Of a DNA stretch of 64,000 nt, positions 10,429-23,700 are shown in pieces. The notes beneath the pieces are model-generated. The model was not told the DNA's origin, did no database searches, and saw nothing but the letters and a program-made list of their open reading frames with translations. Source of the stretch: Liopterus haemorrhoidalis. Lineage: Eukaryota; Arthropoda; Insecta; Coleoptera; Dytiscidae. The DNA lies in contig OZ020613.1 in assembly GCA_963971575.1 (NCBI GenBank), positions 50,462,250-50,526,249 on the forward strand, read 5' to 3'. How positions within the stretch are numbered: position 1 is the stretch's first letter; each line of letters opens with the position of its first letter. The position numbers were made by a program, and so were the translations under genes.

Positions 10429-11645
10429 ATGGAAGAAAGTAGCGGGGGTGGAGAACCCCCGGACATCTCCCTAAGTCTCTCTGATACAACAAGATCTTTC
10501 CTGGAAGCTATGGAGGTGGTTCACCAAAGCTCGTTCTTGTACGAACATAATTCACAAACGGAGCAATTTGGTAATGACAACTATGTAATGAAATCAGGAC
10601 AGAAACGTAGAAATATAAATAATTGTAACAATTCTGTCATACAGACTAAGAAAATAAACATTACAGATTCAACTACCGCTAATGAACCTATTAATACCGA
10701 AAAACAGAATCCGATTTCTTCAGTTACAAATACAGTAGACCTTACTACGTTACATATAGAAACATCTCAGAATAGTAATAAAAACGTGTATGAATTTAAT
10801 AAAAACAACAGATATGAAGACGTGGATAAAGGGCCGTACTTTATGTTAATTGAAAACACTAATACCGATAGTAACATCGGTCTATTGCACCATATGAGCC
10901 TCGGTAAATTACTTATTAACACATTTAAGTTGAAGAACAAAGACTTAATAGACATTAAAAAAATGGGCCGCAACAGAATAAACCTGGAGTTAAGTGATCC
11001 AAAATTAATCAACACTATTTTGGATTCACATATTTTAAAAAACAATAACCTAAGAGGATATATACCTGAAACTATTCTTTTCCAAAAAGCTGTTAATAAA
11101 AACGTAGACCCTTCTTTAACTACAGAGGAAATATCAGAAGTTATCGAATCTAATATTGTTATCTCCAACATACGACCATTGACAAAGAAACTTACAACTA
11201 ATGATAATAACTCCCAGATAATAACCTACAATTGTATTAACCTTTAAAGGACAAACACTGCCAGATTTTGTTGTTATTTACGGTGCAAAATGTAATGTTT
11301 TACCGTATATTTAGTGTTACGCAATGTTCCAATTGCTTACGCTTTGGTCATATTAGTCGGCAATGCAAAAGCGGCACTCGCTGCCCAAAATTTGGTGAAA
11401 ACCACGATCTAAATCAATGTAGAAAACCTGATAGTGAATCATATTGTGTTAATTGCAAAGGTTCCCATGCAGCTACGCACAAAATATGTCCGGTATTCTC
11501 TGAACAGAAATCAATTAAAAAATATATGGTATATAATAACGTCGGTTTTCGGGGAGCCAAATCCCAATATAGATCGTTCGCACAAGTGACAACTAATTCC
11601 TCGACCATCAGTTCTAAAGATTTTCCGCCGCTATATAATAAATAA
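10429..11645 (+). pseudogene. LINE A ORF1 (gag-like, zinc knuckles)
   Basis: Translation from ATG 10429 gives an N-terminal low-complexity region, an RRM-like segment (DKGPYFMLIE, then IDIKKMGRNRINLEL) and a C-terminal set of zinc knuckles (CSNCLRFGHISRQC, CVNCKGSHAATHKIC). The middle knuckle has lost its second cysteine (CPKFGENH). Frameshifts near 11240 and 11309 split the frame into three; the middle piece reads FKGQTLPDFVVIYGAKC. Such ORF1 proteins bind the LINE RNA and form the retrotransposition particle. This copy is degraded. Confidence 0.87.
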
Positions 11646-12049
11646 GAAACCGTAGCATTATTAAACGATCAAGTTGAACCGGACGTTGTTGCCAATCCGG
11701 CTTGGTTTACCAAGCCCCGCGGCTCTCTTGCACCACGAACATCGTCATCGTTTATGGAAAAACCTAAAACTTCTTATAGGGCTCCTTCTAGTACAGAACT
11801 CATCCGGAGGGAAACTCCAAAAAATCCATATCCCCCACAACCTCATTTACTTAATAAAAACTCTTCTACAAAAGTTGCTTTTGTAAAAAACTCTGACATA
11901 GAGGAAAATATTTCGTTTCCAGATGTTAAAACAGCAATTTTTTCGATTTATACGTTAATTAAAAATATTATTTATGATAAACAAGGAGCCTCGATTAGCT
12001 TTGATCAAATCATGGACTGCTTTCGTTCTTCTCTTCTTAAAAAATAAAA

Positions 12050-14336
12050 ATGGACCATTTTCAAATCATTCAGTGGAATGTTCGTTCTATCAAAGCAAAC
12101 AAAAAAATTTTACAAACCGTTCTATCTTCTCAAAAAATTCATTGTGCTTTTCTGTCAGAAACTTGGCTAAAACCAACTGTATTTTTTAAAATATCTGGAT
12201 ATAATATTATTCATTGTTACCGTCCAGATGGATATGGTGGAAGCTGTATACTTATTAAATCAGGTATTCCTTTTCAGTCATTATCATTAAGAAACACTCC
12301 TAATTACGTACAAATTTGCGCTGCTAAATTATTTGTTGATAATAAATGGGTAACAGTAGTTTCCTTATATTGTCAACCTAACCACCGTATTTCCAAAGAT
12401 AAATGGTTTGAAATCTTTTCTAATATACATGGATCTATGATTATCGGAGGAGATTTTAATGCTCATCACTGCACATGGAGTTGTGAGATTGACGATTTTG
12501 AAGGCAGAGAAATTCTTGAGGCAGTTAATGATCTTTCTTATACGCTATTGAACGATGGGTCCCCCACGCTAATGACTAAACCAGGTCAACGCAAATCGGC
12601 TATAGATTTAACCTTGTGCACTTCTAACTTAGCAACTGATCTTCTATGGACCACAATCAAAGACACTATGGGCTCCAATCACTTCCCAATAAAAATTGTG
12701 TATAATTGTACAATAAATAACACAATTAAAATTTTCCCCAATTCTTCTTGGGATATAAAAAACGCTGATTGGTCATTATATTTCCTTCAGTCAAAAACTT
12801 TGGCCGAAACTATCAACTACGAGCAGTTTGATACTCTACAAGTAGATGAAAAATATAAAATATTCATGGACCTGGTAAATTGTAGTGCATCAGAAAGCAT
12901 TCCCGAAAATCATCCAAAACAAGTTCACTCTTTTAAATGCCGTCCCTGGTGGGACAATGAATGTAGAATACAATCCATTGCCACAAAAAATACTTTCCAA
13001 AATTTCAAAAACAATGCTACTGTCGAAAACTACATTTTATGTAAAAGAAATATCGCAAAAGCTCGTTTTCTATACAAACAGAAAAAGAGAAATTGTTGGC
13101 AAACATTTTGCAATTCTATAAATCTAAAAACTTCTCTCTCAGATGTATGGAAGAAAATTTAAATTATTAAAAATGGCCTCTCTGACAAGGCGTCCTTGTA
13201 TACTTTAAATTCTAACTGGTTATCCGATTTTTTCTTCAATCTGACACCTGCATCTTGTCAAGAAAATATATCCTTTAACGGTAACATCATCGAAACCCCA
13301 CACTTGGATTCTCCCTTTTCGCTCATTGAACTATATCATAGTTTAAAACTAAAAATTCTTCTCCAGGTTTTGATAATGTTCACTATCCAATGTTGCATAA
13401 TCTCGATGCCAAGGCAAAAATTATTCTTCTAAATATTTTCAATGACATTTGGCTCAACAGGAAACAAATTCCAGAATGGTCAATTCAATACATTATTCCA
13501 ATATTGAAGCCCAACAAAGATCCAAACACTGCTTCTTCATATCGACCTATATCGTTATTCTCCTGCATTACCAAAACTTATGAGAGACTTATGAAAACTC
13601 GTTTAGAATGGTGGCTGGAACACAATCGATCTCTTCCTCATTACCAATATGGATTTAAACGTGGACGTTCACCAATGGACAACTTATCCTCTTTAATGTG
13701 TGATATTTATATAAGCAATACCAACAACGCCTATCTAACTGCGACATTTATGGATATAGTAGGAGCTTTTGACAATGTTTCTGTCAAAATTTTGTATAAA
13801 AAAAAGACAACCATTGGTATACCCACTTTAATGACAAACTCAATTATCAGTCTTATAATGAGTAGAGAAGTTTTCGTAAAATATCAAGGTAACATATTAG
13901 GTCCTAGTAAAACTAACATAGGATACCGCAAGGCTTAGTCTTTTCGCCTATTCTTTTTAACATATACACATACGATTTACAATATATCTTCAGCCCCAAT
14001 ATCAGAATCATACAATTTGCAGACGACATATCAGCATTGAACAACGCAATACAACAATTCAATAACTGGTGCCTTATGCACGGATTTTCTCTGTCTCCAA
14101 ATAAGACTTGTGTTTCGGTATTCACAAAACACCGATTTCAGATTCCACCTTACTTTATTTTGGATCAACAGCAGTATCATATCCTACCGGTTGTAAAATT
14201 CCTAGGTCTAAATATTGCAAATTAACCTGGAGAGCCCATGTTAGGTATATAATTAAAAAATGTGAGTCTAGATTAAATGTTTTACGAACTATTACTAATT
14301 TCTCATGGGGAGCTGACCCAAAAACAATGCTTATAC

Positions 14337-14341
<5 letters not shown>
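12050..14341 (+). pseudogene. LINE A ORF2, endonuclease and reverse transcriptase part
   Basis: From ATG 12050 an apurinic-like endonuclease is intact for about 370 codons: WNVRSIKANK, SETWL, GGDFNAHH, and SNHFPI near the catalytic His. Frameshifts follow at about 13162 and 13400. The reverse transcriptase then shows YRPISL, a palm motif written DIVGAFDNV, and the catalytic FADDIS at about 14020. There appear to be small deletions around 13930 and after FADD. The frame is cut at 14341 by LINE B and resumes near 18397. Confidence 0.87.

Positions 14342-14372
<31 letters not shown>
14341..14372. repeat. (AAT)n microsatellite tail of LINE B
   Basis: A perfect ATA/AAT triplet run forms the 3' terminus of LINE B as seen on the plus strand. 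The same kind of tail ends two other truncated LINEs in this window, so it is a family trait and not random slippage. Confidence 0.9.
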
Positions 14373-14373
<1 letters not shown>

Positions 14374-14563
14374 TTTATTTCATGTTAGACATCTTACGAC
14401 GTTTACATTTGTCAGTACATATATGATAAATTCAATGAACAAAAGTAGAAAGTATTTGAAAACATTGAAAAATGAAATACAATATTAAATAATATAGAAA
14501 AGAGAGGGAAAAAAATATATATAAAATTAACAATGGTAGAGCAAAAAAACAACAGCTTACATG

Positions 14564-17446
14564 TTAGATGTAGGAACTGAAATTAATTTTGAAGAAATCG
14601 TCCGAATTGTAGAGACAATTCTCAATAAGATTTTTTTTTATTTTGAACTTAAACAATCTAATTGACAATTTTTTTAAAGAAACTGGTAAGTAGTTAAAGA
14701 AAGTGGCTGCCAAAATAATACCATTCCTAGATTTAGACAATCTAAGTCTTGGTAGTCTGATGTTGCCAGCAGAACGAATATTGTAGACATGTCTAGAGGA
14801 TACGGTTACATATCTGTTCGGGTTTTCTTTAACGTATACCAGACAAGTATAAACAAAAAGACTATAAAAAGACAAAATGCTACATTTCCTAAAGAGCTCT
14901 CGGCAGTGGTGCCTGTTAGGAACATTATTCAGGATTCTTACAGCACGTTTTTGGAGTAAGAAAATTCTGTTGACAGACGAGCTTAAACCCCAGTGAATTA
15001 TGCCGTAAGTTAAACGCGACTGAAAAGCAGCAAAATAGAACATACGCAGCATATCAAAAGACACAGACGTTTTCAGCCTGATGAACGCATAGATAACCCT
15101 TTTAAGAACTTTTGCCAAATAGTCAATGTGATCATGCCAGCTAAGTTGACTATCGATATAAATCCCAAGAAATTTGATTGGCCCACCGAACTGAATATTA
15201 ATATCAATATTGCGGTTAAGTGAAAAAATCATTTGTTAGGTTTTATTATTATTAAGGGAAAGTCGGTTTGAAGTGAACCAATCTTTATCTTTCACCATTT
15301 CCTGTTCTGTATTTCTGACCACATCGTTAACAGACGTATGATTTGTCAGGACAGTAGTGTCATCGGCGTAAAGTATAACTTTGACACTTTCAGGAAGTAA
15401 ATTTGGGAGGTCATTGATGTAAACGATGAAAAAAAACGGACCCAAAATTCCGCCCTGACAAACTCCGAAATTGACCTTCCTATATGAAGAATCTACGTCG
15501 TTCATAGAGACGAACTGGTATCTATTAGAAAAATAAGATCTAATGAGATCATTTGCAATGCCGCGGATGCCATACTTTTCAAGTTTGTCCAAAAGCAAAC
15601 TGTGAGGAACGCAATCGAATGCTTTTGAAAGATCACATAAAGTGGCTTGAGGAATTATATGACCTTCAAAACAATCGGTTACGTAGTTGACGAGCTCAGT
15701 GATGGCAGAGATAGTGCTTAACTTAGGTCGGAAACCAAATTGGTTTTTATTAAGAAGGTTGTTCACTGAAAAAAAATTTAAAAGCCTAGTTTTAAGGATG
15801 ATCTCAAATACTTTGGCAATTACAGGTACGATGGCAATCGGTCTATAATTAGAAGCATCATTAACATCACCATTCTTGAAAATAGGAATTATTTTAGAAA
15901 TTTTTAATTTATCGGGAAAAACACCGGTTTCAAAACTATTATTAAATATTGATGTTAATATATGGGATATTAACTTGGCAACAGATTTAAGGATAGCACT
16001 ATTTACTCCAAAAGCATCTTGAGTTTTACTATTAGACAATGAAAAAATTGCATTCTCAACCTCGATATGATCGGTAGGATGAAGAAAAAGTGAGACATTA
16101 CAACGGGTCACATTAGCTGAAGCATCAGTTCCGTTGAGTGGAAGTTTGTCGTCCAGTATTACAGCTATATCCGCAAAAAAATTATTGAAATGTTCTGAAC
16201 TGATGGTTGTTGGGGGAGACTTTTTATGTTGGGAATTAGTCTCAGATTTCACAATCGCCCACATTGCCTTAGTCTTGTTTGTGCTGTTAAGTACAAACAA
16301 GTTGTTGGCTGCAATTTTGGCATCCCTTATTTTTTTCTTGTAAATAATTTTCGTTTTATTAATTAATTTAGACAGCGAAACACCACCAAGAGCTTGCTTT
16401 AGTTCATGTAGTATGAACAGTTTGTTTCTAATTGATTTCAATTCCTCATTGAACCATTTGATGGATTTATCTGCTTTAGTTACAACTTTCGTCTTGAAAG
16501 CGGTACTCATACATTCTGTGAATAAAACGAAGAAGTTATCAAACATTATGTTAATATCAGAATCGTTAATTAAGGTGTTCAAATTTTTATCTATTATGTT
16601 TTGCACAAAAATCTCGATACTTCTTTGATTTATCACAGTACGCTTACAATGTTGCACCTCATTGTCTTTAACAGACTTATGAAGGAAAAATTGCAGATAA
16701 ACCCCAAAATGGTCAGAGATAGCTGGGTTTTCAACGATGGTGTGGAGTCTCTGGCTGTCAACATTAGTAATGATGTTATCAAGACAAGATCCCTTATTGA
16801 GATAAGAGAGTCTTGTTATTTCAAAATGTGAGAAATGACAGCCATAGCTTTCCACAACATCCTTGAAAACCATGCAGTTATGATCATGTGATGATAAATC
16901 AATATCAAAATCACCACAAATGAAGATTTTTAAATTTTTTCGACACAGAACATCAAAAATGTCGTGCAAAATTTTAATAAATATATCAAACATGCCTGTG
17001 GGGGATCTGTACATTGTTACAATAATTTAGTTATCACAATCTAACTTAACTGCAGCTATTTCACAGTGGTACTCCACTGACATGTTAGAAATTTGTTTGT
17101 AGATGTGAGCCTTGATATTATTGTTAATATAAATACTAACTCCACCATTGCCCATCTTTTCTCTACAAAAATAATCGGCTAGATAAAAATGATCGAAATT
17201 GTAGAGCTCAATTTCATCAACCCGTAACCAATGCTCACAAATACAAAGAAAATCAATATTGTACTGTGTTGATATAAAAAAGTCTACTATTTGTAATTTA
17301 TTGCGCAAACATTGAGCATTGAATAAATACATCCCCAGAACATCCTTAAAATTTACTGAATTCACGTTATTTTCGTATTCTTCGTGCGCCAGTGAAAAAA
17401 ACGATTTACGTAGACACCTGCTGGCCAAATGTTTGGATCCATCCAT
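14564..17446 (-). pseudogene. LINE B ORF2, endonuclease and reverse transcriptase with two stops
   Basis: One frame runs across the whole ORF2 with only two nonsense codons, at 17027-17029 and 15236-15238. The endonuclease shows FNAQCLRNK, CEHWL and GDFDIDL. The reverse transcriptase shows YRPIAIVPV, DLSKAFDCV, GGILGPF and the catalytic YADDT, followed by a thumb with FLGIYIDSQLSW. No RNase H is present. The C-terminus matches the YNSDDFF-type ending seen in related LINEs. There are no frameshifts within ORF2, so decay is slight. Confidence 0.92.
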
Positions 17447-18376
17447 TTATCGAGCTGCTCAAAGTCAATCCCAATTTTAAATGATGCATAATCGCCTCTT
17501 GAATTAAGTTTTTCACAAACTGGATTAATTAGTCCAGGGCTTTTCTCCCGGATGTAATTGGATATAGTATCCTCTTCAATGCCCTTGGCAATATTCCACA
17601 CATGAAGCCATGCTTTCCGTGGTGCTGATTTGAACATGTTGTTATCAGAGACCGGGCCTAAGCCAACAATTTTTTTAGGTCTATTAGAATTTTCTTTTTC
17701 TTTTTTTTGGCAACCCCTTGGTAACTGTTGTCCAACCGGGCTCGGTTGTTAAAGCAGCTGCATAACTCATCTTCGGTTTTAGCGCATGTTTAACGACTTC
17801 AGGTGACGTTAGAACCGCTTGTACAGGCTCGCTAACTTTGGGACTTTCGGTTTTTTTACAAATGTTTACCGATTTTAAGTTAGTAACACTCACATTATCA
17901 GTTGTGTCGGTCACAAGAATAGAATTTTTTGTTAACGCTAAAGTTTTGCTATTTTTGAGTGATTTGTTATTACGGGCACTGTTGTGATTCACTTTTGTTG
18001 ATTTGTGAACCATTGTGAAATTTTGAAGGGATTCCTTCATATGTTTCATCTCACCTGCCATATTTTCAACTACTGAGGTAAGCTGCTCCAATTTATTAAA
18101 AATATTTTTGAGATTAAGCCCACAAATTTGAAAAGGGCCACTTTGACCCACTTCATTTCCATAAAAAGTGTCAGCGCACTCGTCGCACATCCATTTAATG
18201 TTTTTTGGATAATTGGACACCGAATTAAATTCACGCTTATTTAATTTAGCGCAAGTTATATGGAATATATGTCCACATATCCCTGAGCACTTTACACTAT
18301 TATTATCACTAGATGAACATGATATTTTGCAAATATTACACACAGCTTTCAAATCATCGACTTGATTCGTCGCCAT
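17362..18376 (-). pseudogene. LINE B ORF1 with PHD-type zinc finger
   Basis: Starting MATNQVDDLKAVCNIC at 18376, the N-terminus is a PHD-like finger (CNIC, CSGICGH, HITC, CDEC). A coiled-coil-like stretch follows (about residues 80-130), then a basic C-terminus. A run of A's near 17690 shifts the frame; downstream the frame from about 17637 continues with KAWLHVW and WPAGVYVNRFF, a block often found in the ORF1 of CR1-like elements. It overlaps the start of ORF2. PHD-containing ORF1 is a known feature of CR1-like LINEs. Confidence 0.85.
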
Positions 18377-18379
18377 CTT

Positions 18380-19747
18380 GCTTATCTCTACTATATAATA
18401 ATCTAATATTATCCATAATTGACTACGGTTCGTTCTTATATGGTGATGCGTCTGCAAATGTATTAAACCCTTTGATACAATCCAAAACAAGGCGACGAGA
18501 TTTGCATTGGGTGCAATGCGCTCCACGCCAACAAATGCTCTATTAGCCGAGGCCCAATTAATTCCTTTACATCTGAGACGTAAAATTTTATCGTTCAAAT
18601 TCCTATTTCCACACGTTCTTTCAAATGCAATATACCTGTATCAAAATTAGCTTCCAGTATTCTTACATCTTCTTATTGGAAGAGTAAACCAACTCCAATC
18701 TTAATCGAAAGCTTCTTACATATCGTCGAGGTGATTTCTCCACAACAGAGGCATCACATTCTTCCTTGTTTTCAGGCTGATTATTCATATTCGCTTCCTA
18801 ATAATTATTTCATTCATGATATTATGTTACCTAGCAACAATGAGCTTTTCCTTAAAAAGGTTGAAGAGAAGTGGCCAAATAGTTATCATCTATATACTGA
18901 CGCTTCTAAAACGGTCAAAGGAACTGGTTGTTCATTTCTGGATCCTATGAAAAAACATTATCAAAAAATTAAACTTCCTGACTACTATTCTATTTATTTT
19001 GCTGAAATGATTAAAATAAAATTATGCCTAGAATATATACAAAATAATTTGAGAAATCATAATAGATATATAATCTTTACAGACAGCAAAAGTACAGTAC
19101 AAAAATTAAAATATCCCAAGGTCTTGCATAAAAATTCTATCTTAATCTACGATATCATTCAAATTATTCATCTTCTCAAGGATCTAAATGTTACAATCAA
19201 GATAATTTGGATCAAAGGACACTCCAACATCATCTTCAACGAAGTGGTAGACAATTTGGCAAAAGAAGCCATAATTACAGGAATGCCTTTGGACATTCCT
19301 ATTGAAATAACTGACGCCTATAGCTTGTACACTAAATTCATCAGAAACTCATGGAATGAAGAATACCGAACCAGCTTGACATCAAAGGGTTCCTTTTATG
19401 GTTCCCTTCAACCAAATATTCCTTCTTCCAGATGGTTTACTTCGGACATGAACAGAAAGTTTATCACTACGATATGCAGAATGCGTTCTAACACACGAAA
19501 GTCAAACAACATCTTCAGACTAAATTTGATCCGAACAGCAGCTTGCACCTGCGATCCAAATATTATACAAGATGTTAATCATTTAATATTTGCTTGTCCG
19601 AAGTATAATAGAAATTCCATGTTAAGTCAACTTAGTCAACAAAATGTTATTTTCCCTACTTCTATAAATTGTATTCTTGTCACTAATAACATCAACCTTT
19701 TCAAAATTATTTACGAGTTTATAAATTTTAATAATATACAATTATAA
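18380..19747 (+). pseudogene. LINE A ORF2, RNase H and C-terminal part
   Basis: After LINE B the interrupted frame resumes with NNLILSIIDYGSFLYG. Following a frameshift it gives an RNase H domain: YTDASK (first Asp), FAEMIK (Glu), FTDSKST (second Asp) and the VDNLAKEA block. A cysteine-rich tail (CTCD, HLIFACPKY) precedes the stop at 19747. The presence of RNase H separates LINE A from LINE B and supports an I-like assignment. Confidence 0.87.
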
Positions 19748-20445
19748 TTAGACAATAACATTGATTATGTAAATTAATAGGATATTTGTATTATTTTATA
19801 TTTTTATATCATTTTTTACTTATATGTTATATCTTGTATCACTGTATTGTTATATTGTACTTATACACAACTGGTTAATAGCCAATGTAGTTAAGACCAA
19901 TAAATTCTAAATAAAAAATAAAAAAAAAAACATGCTATTATTCTGACATATTCGATTTTGTGACATACTTCAACATATTTTTGACAGCTGTTTATTTATA
20001 TTGTTGAGATAACGAAGTAATCGTCGTAAAAGTAATCGAAGTATGGATAAGGTAAGATAATGTCAATAATTATAACTATATATTTGCTATATTATTATTA
20101 GTTTTTAATTGCAAATTTGAATAGAGAAAGATATGTAACAATGTATAATATCTAATTAATTTTAGGAAAGAAAACGATCTTACAATTTTACAACGGATGA
20201 AATTGAATTACTCAAAACTCTAGTAATTAAATATTGAAACGTAATTGAAAATAAAAAATCAGATAAATGCACTTGGAAAGATAAAAATATGTGTTGGAAG
20301 AAAATCGCCGATGAATTTAATGCCACTAATTCAAATCCCCAACAATTCAGAACGGTGGATATTTTGCACAGGAAATGGGATAATTTAAAGAAAACTGTAA
20401 AAAGAAAAGTATCTAAACAGAAAAAGCATATAAAGGGCACGGATG

Positions 20446-20699
20446 TGTTGAAATATAATCCAACCATTTAGTTTGGTTTGTTGTGGGTTGGTAATAGCCT
20501 AGCGGCGGTATTTAGAACCATTCCCTTATGAAGTTGTTGATATAGCTAACGTGCGTGTGTGTCGTGTGAGCAACATTTTGAATTGTAATCTTAAGTAATC
20601 CTTGTTCATTGTAATCATCTTTATTTTTTCTATTAAAAGATATTAATAATATCTGTGTGTTAATAACCTCTGCGCATAATTCATAACCTCTGTACAACA
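20446..20699 (+). repeat. copia 5' LTR
   Basis: A 254-bp LTR with TG...CA-type ends. It differs from the 3' LTR only at three bases in its first 90 positions, which suggests recent insertion. Confidence 0.95.
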
Positions 20700-20787
20700 G
20701 GTTATGGGTCCAGACCCAAAATAGTCAAAATAAAGTGTGAGGTTAAACACGTGGTGAACTTTATACAGAAATAAAAGCTGATTAAAA

Positions 20788-23700
20788 ATGAGTGCTACAC
20801 CAAATAAAAACTATGTAAATATAGTTGAACCCCTAAATGGGAAAAACTTCGAGGCATGGAAGTTTAGAGTTATGATTTTATTAACTGAAAAAGGTGTCGA
20901 AGACTGCATTGGGACCAGACTGGATCTAGGTGATTCTCAAGTTGAGAATAAGAAAAGGGACAATAAATGTAAGTCTATCATTGTCCAAAGTGTTGACGAC
21001 AGTCAGATCGCCATAATCAAAGAGAAGAAAACAGCGTATGATATGTGGGAAGCCATAATAAACACATACGAGAAGAGAGGACTATCAGGTTAGTTATTTC
21101 TCAAGAGAAAGCTAATGTCACTAAAGATGTCAGAGGATGAAAAAATAGAAGATTTTTTGATAAAATTTGATAGTGTCCTAAATCAATTGAAGTCCTCGGG
21201 TGTACAAATGAAAGAAGAAGATTCTGTTTGTACGTAACAACGTACGTAACAACGAAGTGCCAGCAACAGCTGGCACTTCCAAAATCATATGACACAGTAG
21301 TAACCGTTTTGGAAAACTTATCGGAAGAAAAATTAAAGTTGGAGTATGTTAAAAACAAATTGAAAATGGAAGCGGAGAAAAAATCTAGTGTCGAAAAAGG
21401 TGTGAAAGTAAAATACAACACAGAAGCAGCATTTTCAGGTGAATATATAAAGAAAAAAGGTTCCTGTTTTACATGCGGAAAACCAGGGCATTACAGTCGT
21501 GACTGCTGGAGGAATAAAAATAGGAAGAGATACCAAAGGGGACAAAAGGCCAAGCAGCATCAAGACAGAAGTGGTCACTACGTTGAAATGAAAAAAGTGA
21601 ATGAAAGTGACGAAAGTGCAAGTGGAGGCATTTGTTTTGTAAGTGAAAGTGACAGTTTAAGCTTAGAGACAGTAGAAAATAATAGCACTAAGTTTTACAT
21701 AGACTCGGGATGTACAGATCATTTGAAAAATAATAAAGAAAATTTTTCTGAATTATTGGTACTTAAAAATCCCATAAAAATAGCTGTTGCTAAAGAAAAT
21801 GAATTTTTAGAAGCGACGGCTATCGGTAATATTAATGCAATAAGTTATGTTAATGGCAAGCCTATTAATGTAAAAATGACAAATGTGCTGTACGTACCGA
21901 AATTGAGGAAAAATCTAATGTCTGTAAAGAAATTAGAGGTTGCAAATATAATAACAGTTTTCTGTGAAGGACAGGTAAAATTATTCAAAGATAATATTGT
22001 AATAGGCGTTGGTTCACGAGAAAACTTGTATGAAATTGAACTTAAAGTCCTAAATAAGAAAAGCTTAAATGTTGAAGCTGGTAATGATGACCAGAATGAA
22101 TTGTGGCATAAAAGATATGGTCATGTGGGTTATTCTAACTTGAAAAAATTGTATGATAATAATGTTGTAAGTGGGTTAAGTAAAATAAATATAAAAGATA
22201 AAAAATTTTGTGAGTCATGTGCGAAAGCAAAATTGACTAGATCAACTTTTGGTGAAAGATCCAAGGCAAAAAAAATTCTTGAGTTCGTACACTCAGATGT
22301 ATGTATGTGGGCCTATCGATCCAATTACTCATGATGACTATAAATATTTCATTACGTTTATAGATGATTACTCAAATTTTTTATCAGTATATTTAATTGA
22401 AAACAAGAGTGACGTTTTTGAAAAATTTAAAGAGTATGCACACTCAGTACAAGCCAAGTTCAATGTAAAGATTGCCACACTAAGGTGTGACAATGGAGGG
22501 GAATACACTTCTCAAAAATTTAAAGATTTTTGTAAAGAAAATGGAACAAAAATAGATTTTACTGTACCCTATACGCCTCAACAAAATGGCAAGGCAGAAC
22601 GATATAACAGAACTTTACTTGAAAAAGCGCGATCCATGATCACAGATTCAAATATGTCAAAAGTCTTTTGGGGGGAGGCAATACTAACCGCAGCTTATTT
22701 AATAAACAGAAGTAACAGCGCGAATCAAATTTTAAAAACGCCCGCGGAAGTTGGGTATGGTTTAAAACCAAATGTAAAAAACCTAAGAGTTTTTGGGTCA
22801 ATAGCCTACGCATTCATAACAAAAAATTTAAGGTCAAAACTAGATGATACATCTAAAAAATGTATTATGGTGGGATACGCAGTAAATGGTTACCGTCTAT
22901 GGGACTCAAGATAGCTCGAGATATAAAATTCAATGAGAGAGAATTCTATTACAACAAATCAAATAATAATTTAAAGCAAATTATAGATTCGGATAATAAA
23001 ATTGAACCGGAACTAGAAGGTGAATCGGAAGGAGCTCCGGAAGAAAACGTCCAAAGGGGACGGAACAAACGAAATGTATCAGCACCAAAGCACTTCGACG
23101 ACTACGAAATGTATATGGCATTCGACGCTGTAGCATTTGTCGAAGACGTACCAAAAAATTTTCATGGATTAAATGACAGGGTGGATAAAGTTTATTGGGA
23201 CAAAGCAATAAAAAGGGAGATAATTTCAATAGAGAAAAATCAAACCTGGGAAATTAGCCAGAAACCTAAAAATGCAGAAATAATCGATATCAAATGGGTA
23301 TTTTCATTTAAACCGTTTGAATCTAACATAGATGATAGATATAAAGCTCGATTGGTTGCCAGGGGGTTTGCCCAAAAGGCATCCTTTAATTTGGATGAGA
23401 TATATTCAAGGGTAGCAAAACTGCCTACCAAAAGATTCTTGTTAATAATAGGGAATCAAATAAACTTTCACTTTCATCAATTAGATGTCAAAACCGCTTT
23501 TTTAAATGGGGAATTAAACGAAGAAATATATATACAAGTACCAGAGGGGGTTGATTATGATAAAAACCAAGTGTTAAAATTAAAGAAATCCTTATATGGA
23601 TTAAAGCAAGCCGCGAAATACTGGAATAATAAAATTAATGATTTTTTGATAAGTTTAGAATTTGTAAGATCAAATACAGACTATTGTTTATATTATAACT

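Larger units (their letters stand above)
14341..18377 (-). mobile_element. LINE B, nearly complete CR1-like LINE
   Basis: This minus-strand LINE ends 3' in an (AAT)n tail at 14341-14372 and begins almost at its ORF1 ATG (18376). It splits LINE A ORF2. The flanks tgcttatactata (14328-14340) and tgcttatctctactata (18379-18395) look like a target duplication altered by a 4-base insertion. Related short 3' ends with the same tail type occur at 31447-31811 and 58096-58403. Confidence 0.88.
10203..19929 (+). mobile_element. LINE A, full-length I-like retrotransposon interrupted by LINE B
   Basis: An 11-bp target duplication, acatgctatta, brackets the element (10192-10202, 19930-19940), and its 3' end is A-rich. 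It has a 5' UTR of about 225 bp, a gag-like ORF1, an ORF2 with endonuclease, reverse transcriptase and RNase H, and a short 3' UTR. The RNase H domain places it near the I clade. LINE B occupies 14341-18377 in opposite orientation. It lies in the left subterminal part of the Harbinger element. Confidence 0.9.

Noticed and set aside
17640..17662. ccgggcctaa string resembling the Harbinger end
   Set aside because: It lies within LINE B ORF1 in the expected coding context (GLGPVSDNN), so the resemblance is coincidental.
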